Below, in pieces: positions 12,272 through 13,537 of a DNA stretch of 13,537 nucleotides. Source of the stretch: DAOOVD01 sp035369845. GTDB taxonomy: Bacteria > Bacillota > Desulfotomaculia > Desulfotomaculales > Pelotomaculaceae. The stretch covers positions 1-13,537 of the forward strand of contig DAOOVD010000059.1 in the NCBI GenBank assembly GCA_035369845.1, given 5' to 3'. The position numbers and the translations under genes are program-made. How positions within the stretch are numbered: position 1 is the first letter of the stretch; every line of letters starts with the position of its first letter. The notes below the pieces were generated by a model. The model did not search any database. It was not told the DNA's origin and was given only the letters and a program-made list of their open reading frames with translations.

Positions 12272-12907
12272 TCACTTCCCGCGGCTCTTCACGGACGGCT
12301 TGATCAGCACCAGGCCTCCTCTTGGACCGGGCACGGCCCCCTTGACGGCTATCATGTTGCGTTCGCCGTCCACTTTGGCCACCGTCAGGTTTTGCACCGT
12401 TACCCGCTCCACTCCCAGGCGGCCAGGCAGTTTTCTTCCCTTGAACGTTCTGGCCGGACCCTTGGCGCCAAGCGAGCCGGGCCGCCTGTGGTACTTGGAG
12501 CCGTGCGACATCGGTCCCCGGTGAAATCCGTGGCGCTTTATTCCTCCGGCAAAACCGCGGCCTTTGGTTGTGCCCACCACGTCAACCTTTTCACCCTCGG
12601 CAAAAATGTCCGCCTTTATTTCCTGTCCGATCCGGTAAGCGTCCGGATCGTCAACCCGTAATTCCCGCAAAAAACGGAGCGGCCGGACTCCCGCCCCGGC
12701 AAAGCGGCCTTTGTCCGGTTTGTTTACAAGACGTTCCTTCTTCTCGCCGAAACCGATCTGAATGGCTTTGTAGCCGTCTTTTTCAAGAGTTCTTTTCTGC
12801 ACGACGATACAGGGGCCCGCCTCTATTACAGTAACGGGAACGGCAAGGCCGGTGTCCGTATAAATCTGCGTCATTCCAACTTTTTTCCCGATGATACCTT
12901 TGGGCAA
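12272..12907 (-). CDS. rplC: 50S ribosomal protein L3
   Basis: The protein has 211 residues, as expected for bacterial L3. It begins MPKGIIGKKVGMTQIY, the standard L3 N-terminus, and has the conserved central extension around residues 115-150 (TKGRGFAGGIKRHGF, then MSHGSKYHR) that reaches toward the peptidyl transferase centre. L3 binds 23S rRNA early and helps nucleate 50S assembly. The start codon is TTG; it is placed by homology and by a GGAGG site 9 bases upstream. The stop is TGA. The 63-base gap after rpsJ carries a 10-base hairpin just upstream of the Shine-Dalgarno site. Confidence 0.98.
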   Translation of the reverse strand: MPKGIIGKKVGMTQIYTDTGLAVPVTVIEAGPCIVVQKRTLEKDGYKAIQIGFGEKKERLVNKPDKGRFAGAGVRPLRFLRELRVDDPDAYRIGQEIKADIFAEGEKVDVVGTTKGRGFAGGIKRHGFHRGPMSHGSKYHRRPGSLGAKGPARTFKGRKLPGRLGVERVTVQNLTVAKVDGERNMIAVKGAVPGPRGGLVLIKPSVKSRGK

Positions 12908-12921
12908 TTTTACGCACCTCC

Positions 12922-12961
12922 GTTTTCCGGAAAACCTTTTTGCCGCCGGCCGGTTTTCCGG
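12922..12961 (-). repeat. Overlapping palindrome and hairpin in the rpsJ-rplC gap
   Basis: GTTTTCCGGAAAAC (12922-12935) is a perfect 14-base palindrome. Its CCGGAAAACC part (12927-12936) also pairs exactly with GGTTTTCCGG (12952-12961) across a 15-base loop. The two folds exclude each other. The element lies directly upstream of the rplC ribosome site. Confidence 0.75.
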
Positions 12962-12970
12962 ATTTCACAG

Positions 12971-13279
12971 CTACAGCTTTATTTCAATATCCACACCGGC
13001 GGGCAGGTCCAGGCGCATAAGCGCGTCAACAGTCTTCGGGGTGGGTTCGAGAATATCGATCAGGCGTTTATGCGTGCGCATTTCAAACTGCTCGCGGGAA
13101 TCCTTGTTGACATGGGGACTGCGCAAAATCGTGTAAATGTTTTTTTCGGTAGGCAGCGGAACGGGACCGGCCACCGAGGCGCCCGTCCTCCTGGCCGTTT
13201 CCACTATCTTCTGGGCGGACTGATCGAGCATGTGATGATCGAAAGCTTTCAGTCTTATCCTTATTTTCTGGCTTTTCAT
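12971..13279 (-). CDS. rpsJ: 30S ribosomal protein S10
   Basis: The protein has 102 residues, the normal S10 length. It begins MKSQKIRIRLKAFDHHMLDQ, and a central loop holds GPVPLPTEKNIYTILRSPHVNKDS, the highly conserved S10 loop region. S10 sits in the head of the 30S subunit; in other bacteria it also binds NusB in antitermination complexes. The ATG start follows an AAGGAGG Shine-Dalgarno site with a rather long spacer of about 12 bases; the stop is TAG. It opens the S10 block after tuf. The 203-base leader before it contains competing short inverted repeats that could be regulatory (see findings). Confidence 0.98.
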   Translation of the reverse strand: MKSQKIRIRLKAFDHHMLDQSAQKIVETARRTGASVAGPVPLPTEKNIYTILRSPHVNKDSREQFEMRTHKRLIDILEPTPKTVDALMRLDLPAGVDIEIKL

Positions 13280-13361
13280 TTTCTATCCGGTCCTCCTTTT
13301 CGCCCGTTTAAACAGGCCCCGGTTCAGTCATCAGACGCCGGCCGCCAGGACACCGGACTGC

Positions 13362-13427
13362 CTGCCGGAATCCGCCAAACAGATTCCCGCCGCTCCGGCA
13401 GCCGCATTTGCCTGCCCGCCTGCCGGA
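13362..13427 (-). promoter_or_regulatory. Competing inverted repeats in the tuf-rpsJ leader
   Basis: In transcript order, TCCGGCAG (13427-13420), CTGCCGGA (13401-13394) and TCCGGCAG (13369-13362) are three segments of which the middle one can pair exactly with either outer one. The outer copies belong to an 11-base direct repeat (13360-13370 and 13418-13428). Mutually exclusive stems are typical of attenuators, but no terminator T run is visible. A pair of CAG-type heptamers lies at 13325-13338. No clear promoter was found in this 203-base gap. Confidence 0.4.
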
Positions 13428-13482
13428 ACCCGGCCCCGCCCGGTTCCTTCTGCCCCGGGCCCGGCGCCCGAATTCTGAAGTT

Positions 13483-13537
13483 TTATTCGTTGACGGCGGT
13501 AACCACACCGGCGCCGACGGTACGGCCGCCTTCGCGA
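13483..13537 (-). CDS. tuf: Elongation factor Tu, C-terminal end (partial)
   Basis: Only the last 18 codons are inside the window. They read REGGRTVGAGVVTAVNE and then a TAA stop, which is the end of domain 3 of EF-Tu (the conserved REGGRTVGAGVV stretch). EF-Tu carries aminoacyl-tRNA to the ribosomal A site as a GTP complex in the cytoplasm. Its position directly before rpsJ is the usual str-to-S10 junction (fusA-tuf-rpsJ). The 203-base gap to rpsJ has no hairpin followed by a T run, so read-through into the S10 block is plausible. The rest of the gene lies beyond the right edge. Confidence 0.93.
   Translation of the reverse strand, partial: REGGRTVGAGVVTAVNE

Overview
This is a stretch of the str-S10-spc-alpha ribosomal protein supercluster, read entirely from the minus strand, so transcription runs from high to low coordinates. 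It holds 27 complete genes and two cut by the window edges. Gene order, the four-cysteine S14 (type Z), the C+ form of L36, a KOW-domain gene between map and infA, and the close resemblance of Map, S8, L5 and SecY to recalled Bacillus subtilis proteins all point to a Firmicute (Bacillota). The GC-rich sequence and long, structured intergenic gaps suggest a Pelotomaculum/Desulfotomaculum-like clostridial lineage. The phylum is well supported; the genus is a guess.

Layout, in the direction of transcription: the last codons of tuf (13483-13537); the S10 block rpsJ-rplC-rplD-rplW-rplB-rpsS-rplV-rpsC-rplP-rpmC-rpsQ (13279-7914); the spc block rplN-rplX-rplE-rpsN-rpsH-rplF-rplR-rpsE-rpmD-rplO-secY (7882-2275); then map, a KOW-domain RNA-binding protein, infA, rpmJ, rpsM and the first 12 codons of rpsK (2265-1). 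The genes make the small and large ribosomal subunits (r-proteins), feed nascent membrane proteins to the translocon (SecY), trim initiator methionine (Map) and start translation (IF1). Three short genes fell below the size of an ordinary ORF listing and were found by reading: rpmJ, rpmD and the two partial ends count among the smallest. adk, usually found between secY and map in Firmicutes, is absent: only 9 bases separate secY from map.

Half of the 28 visible start codons are GTG or TTG. A sigma-A-like promoter (625-654) sits in the infA-rpmJ gap and would drive the alpha block.

The most unusual content is in the gaps. In three gaps (infA-rpmJ, rplE-rpsN, rplB-rpsS), and in degenerate form in a fourth (rpsS-rplV), there are paired arrays of four tandem 7-base units (28 bases each). 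The two arrays of a pair are inverted complements of each other. One begins 0-7 bases after the upstream stop codon, and the other ends just before the Shine-Dalgarno site of the next gene. The heptamer differs between loci while the architecture and pairing are kept. Other gaps carry ordinary hairpins in the same stop-to-Shine-Dalgarno position. No gap exceeds 225 bases, and no tRNA, rRNA, CRISPR, IS element or convincing intrinsic terminator was seen.
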